Shown in pieces: positions 60,002 to 64,000 of a stretch of 64,000 nt of DNA. The stretch lies in contig JABJKE010000028.1 of NCBI GenBank assembly GCA_018660505.1, positions 45,067 through 109,066 on the forward strand, given 5' to 3'. The translations under genes were made by a program, and so were the position numbers. The notes below the pieces were generated by a model, which saw only the letters and a program-made list of their open reading frames with translations, did not search any database and had not been told where the DNA came from. The stretch's first letter is position 1; every line of letters begins with the position of its first letter. Source of the DNA: Rhodobiaceae bacterium (GTDB lineage Bacteria; Pseudomonadota; Alphaproteobacteria; RS24).

Positions 60002-60180
60002 GGCTGCAAAAATGGCTTGCGCCGCCAGTTCTTGTCAAGTTTTTGTCATCTGGGCAAAAAAAGGGTAAATTTATCCACCTGTGTGGCTACTCTATATGGG
60101 GGTTAAGCCCTTCATTTACCTACTAAATTTAGGGAACGGCAAAATAATCGCTTTTTTCGACGTTTTTTTAAAAAAAGCCT

Positions 60181-60209
60181 TTGACAGTTTCGGCTAGCCA
60201 ACCTATACC
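60181..60209 (+). promoter_or_regulatory. Putative rRNA operon promoter
   Basis: TTGACA-17 nt-TATACC, preceded by A/T-tract UP-like sequence CTTTTTTCGACGTTTTTTTAAAAAAAGCC. Confidence 0.7.
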
Positions 60210-60630
60210 CAGCTCACTTCCAACGACGGTTCATCAGTAACCCAATTGGCTTCAGTCTCCGGTTTCGGCCAAGACTTTGGTAAAATACTGATCCTCACAG
60301 AGGTTGGACACACAAGGGCTAGAAATGGTCATGGGTGTCTTTTCGCTTCTCGAGGGCTCGATACGCAAGTAAAGAGCTGCTGTTTGAAATTGTAGATATT
60401 GAAAGAGAAGCGTGGACGGCGGTGTCCTGGCGTGTCTCATCTTTCTTCGGAAAGATGGACAACAGAACAAGTAATCATCTAATGATTGCTAACCGTTACG
60501 TTTACGTTTCTTCCACTCCCGGATGTGTTTTGGTTCGCCAGAGCATATACGGAAGAGTGGGAACTCGTTAATACGCATCATATCATATGATATGGTTTGA
60601 ACGTTTAGTAATGTGATGATTTCAGAATCA

Positions 60631-62124
<1,494 letters not shown>

Positions 62125-62221
62125 TAAGGATATTGATGTTTGTTTAGGCAGACATCCGGATTGTTGTCTATTTATCTCTTTATAATATTAGCTAAGTGCT
62201 AGGTGTTTCCTTAATCAAACT

Positions 62222-62298
62222 GGGCCGGTAGCTCAGTTGGTTAGAGCGCGCGCTTGATAAGCGTGAGGTCGGAAGTTCAAGTCTTCCTCGGCCCACCA
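62222..62298 (+). tRNA. tRNA-Ile(GAT)
   Basis: GGGCCGGTAGCTCAG...CTTGATAAG...GGCCCACCA in 16S-23S spacer. Confidence 0.97.
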
Positions 62299-62307
62299 TT
62301 TATTCAA

Positions 62308-62383
62308 GGGGGATTAGCTCAGCTGGGAGAGCGCCTGATTTGCATTCAGGAGGTCAGCGGTTCGATCCCGCTATCCTCCACCA
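62308..62383 (+). tRNA. tRNA-Ala(TGC)
   Basis: GGGGGATTAGCTCAGCTGGGAGAGCGCCTGATTTGCATTCAGG...ATCCTCCACCA. Confidence 0.97.
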
Positions 62384-62407
62384 AAACTTCTAATATTATA
62401 TCTTATT

Positions 62408-62418
62408 TGTTCTTTAAA
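62408..62418 (+). promoter_or_regulatory. boxA-like antitermination element
   Basis: TGTTCTTTAAA resembles TGCTCTTTAACA, in spacer before 23S. Confidence 0.55.
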
Positions 62419-62503
62419 TTTGTAAATATGAAACTAATAACTGATCAAAATAATTTTATTATTGATTAAAAATACGTACAAAATTTTTCTCTGTACGTAA
62501 TTG

Positions 62504-64000
62504 CAATCAAGCGCAAAAGGGCATTTAGTGGATGTCTTGGCATTAAGAGACGATGAAGGACGTGGCAGGCTGCGATAAGCTAAGGGGAGTTGTCAACAAA
62601 CTTTGATCCTTAGATATCCGAATGGGGAAACCCAACTCTTTAGAGTTATTTATTAATGAATACATAGTTAATAAAAGTTAACCTAGTGAATTGAAATATC
62701 TTAGTAGCTAGAGGAAAAGAAATCTATTCCGTTAGTAGTGACGAGCGAACGCGGACCAGGCCAGTAACAAATTTATAAAAACTAGAACTTTCTGGAAAGT
62801 AAGACCATAGTGGGTGATAGTCCCTTATAGGTAAAAAGTAAATTTGTTCTCGAGTAGGGCGGAACACGTGAAATTTTGTCTGAAAATGGGGAGACCACTT
62901 CCCAAGCCTAAATACTCCTTAATGACCGATAGTGAACCAGTACCGTGAGGGAAAGATGAAAAGCACCCCGATAGGGGGAATGAAATAGTATCTGAAACCG
63001 AATGCCTACAAGCAGTCAGAGCTTCCTTGAGAAGTGATGGCATACCTTTTGTATAATGGGTCAGCGACTTAGTCTGTGCAGCAAGCTTAAGCCGTAAGGT
63101 GTAGGCGTAGGGAAACCAAGTCTTAATAGGGCGTTAGTTGTACGGATTAGACTCGAAGCGGGATGAGCTTAATATGAGCAGGTTGAAGATGCAGTAACAT
63201 GCATCGGAGGACCGAACCAGGAAACGTTGAAATGTTTTTGGATGACTTGTGTTAAGGGGTGAAAGGCCAACCAAATTCCGCTATAGCTAGTTCTCCGCGA
63301 AAACTATTTAGGTAGTGCGTTGTGTGAATGATATCGGGGGTAAAGCACTGGATGGGCTAGGGGGAAGCGATTCCTACCAAACCTAACCAAACTCTGAATA
63401 CCGATACTCTATGCACAGCAGACAGACTATAGGTGCTAAGGTCTATAGTCGAGAGGGAAACAGCCCAGATCACCAGTTAAGGCCCCCAAATAATGGCTAA
63501 GTGGGAAAGTATGTAGAAAGTCCAAGACAGGCAGGAGGTTGGCTTAGAAGCAGCCATCCTTTAAAGATAGCGTAACAGCTCACTGTTCTAATTAAGACTT
63601 TCCGCGACGAAGATGTAACGGGGCTCAAGCCATTTGCCGAAACTGTGACTTTATAAATATTGCGATATTTATAAGGGGTAGCGGAGCGTTCTGTAAGCCG
63701 TCGAAGGTGTTTTGAAAGAAATGCTGGAGGTATCAGAAGTGCGAATGCTGACATGAGTAGCGATAAAGAGTGTGAGAGACACTCTCGCCGAAATCCTAAG
63801 GTTTCCTGCGTAAAGCTAATCTGCGCAGGGTTAGTCGACCCCTAAGGCGAGGCAGAAATGCGTAGTCGATGGGAAACAGGTTAATATTCCTGTACCTTCT
63901 GTGAGTTGACGGATCACGTAAATTGTATTTTCTTATTGGATTGAGAATGCAGTGAAGTGGTTCCTGGAAATAGCCACAGCATATAGATCGTACCAAAACC
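62504..64000 (+). rRNA. 23S ribosomal RNA, 5' part (truncated by window)
   Basis: CAATCAAGCGCAAAAGGGCATTTAGTGGATGTCTTGG...; GTACCGTGAGGGAAAGATGAAAAG; AATATTCCTGTACC; runs off the window end. Confidence 0.97.

Noticed and set aside
62640-62700. Intervening sequence in 23S helix 9 region
   Set aside because: The segment aligns by eye with normal length for this helix; no insert

Overview
The window is mostly a densely packed alphaproteobacterial chromosomal segment of housekeeping genes. It ends in the 5' part of an rRNA operon (16S, tRNA-Ile(GAT), tRNA-Ala(TGC), start of 23S). Gene neighbourhoods such as ubiG/lysC/ptsP/rodZ-like/ispG/prfA/prmC/DUF4167, cobS/cobT/dnaJ-like/bolA, aroK/aroB/CNNM, fdxA/carD/rpoH and coq7/coq4 are typical of Alphaproteobacteria. 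I see no CRISPR array, prophage, transposon or canonical multi-gene defence system. Two coding regions are missing from the ORF track: a large edge-truncated acyl-CoA dehydrogenase (1-1523, minus; resembles methylsuccinyl-CoA dehydrogenase) and a 45-aa single-TM ORF (34422-34559). The best leads are: (i) a LEM-3-like GIY-YIG nuclease with an extra C-terminal domain, beside tRNA-Leu; (ii) a CarD regulator with a long histone-H1-like Ala/Lys N-terminal tail and a terminator-like hairpin in its putative leader; (iii) five convergent gene pairs whose stop codons overlap by exactly 4 nt; (iv) a ClC protein lacking the gating glutamate; (v) a secreted protein with expanding acidic Glu/Leu/Pro repeats; (vi) a type-2 pyrF that looks foreign; and (vii) several short repeat or hairpin elements in intergenic regions. 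No clearly new multi-gene system is proven here. All product calls come from reading the translations, without database searches.
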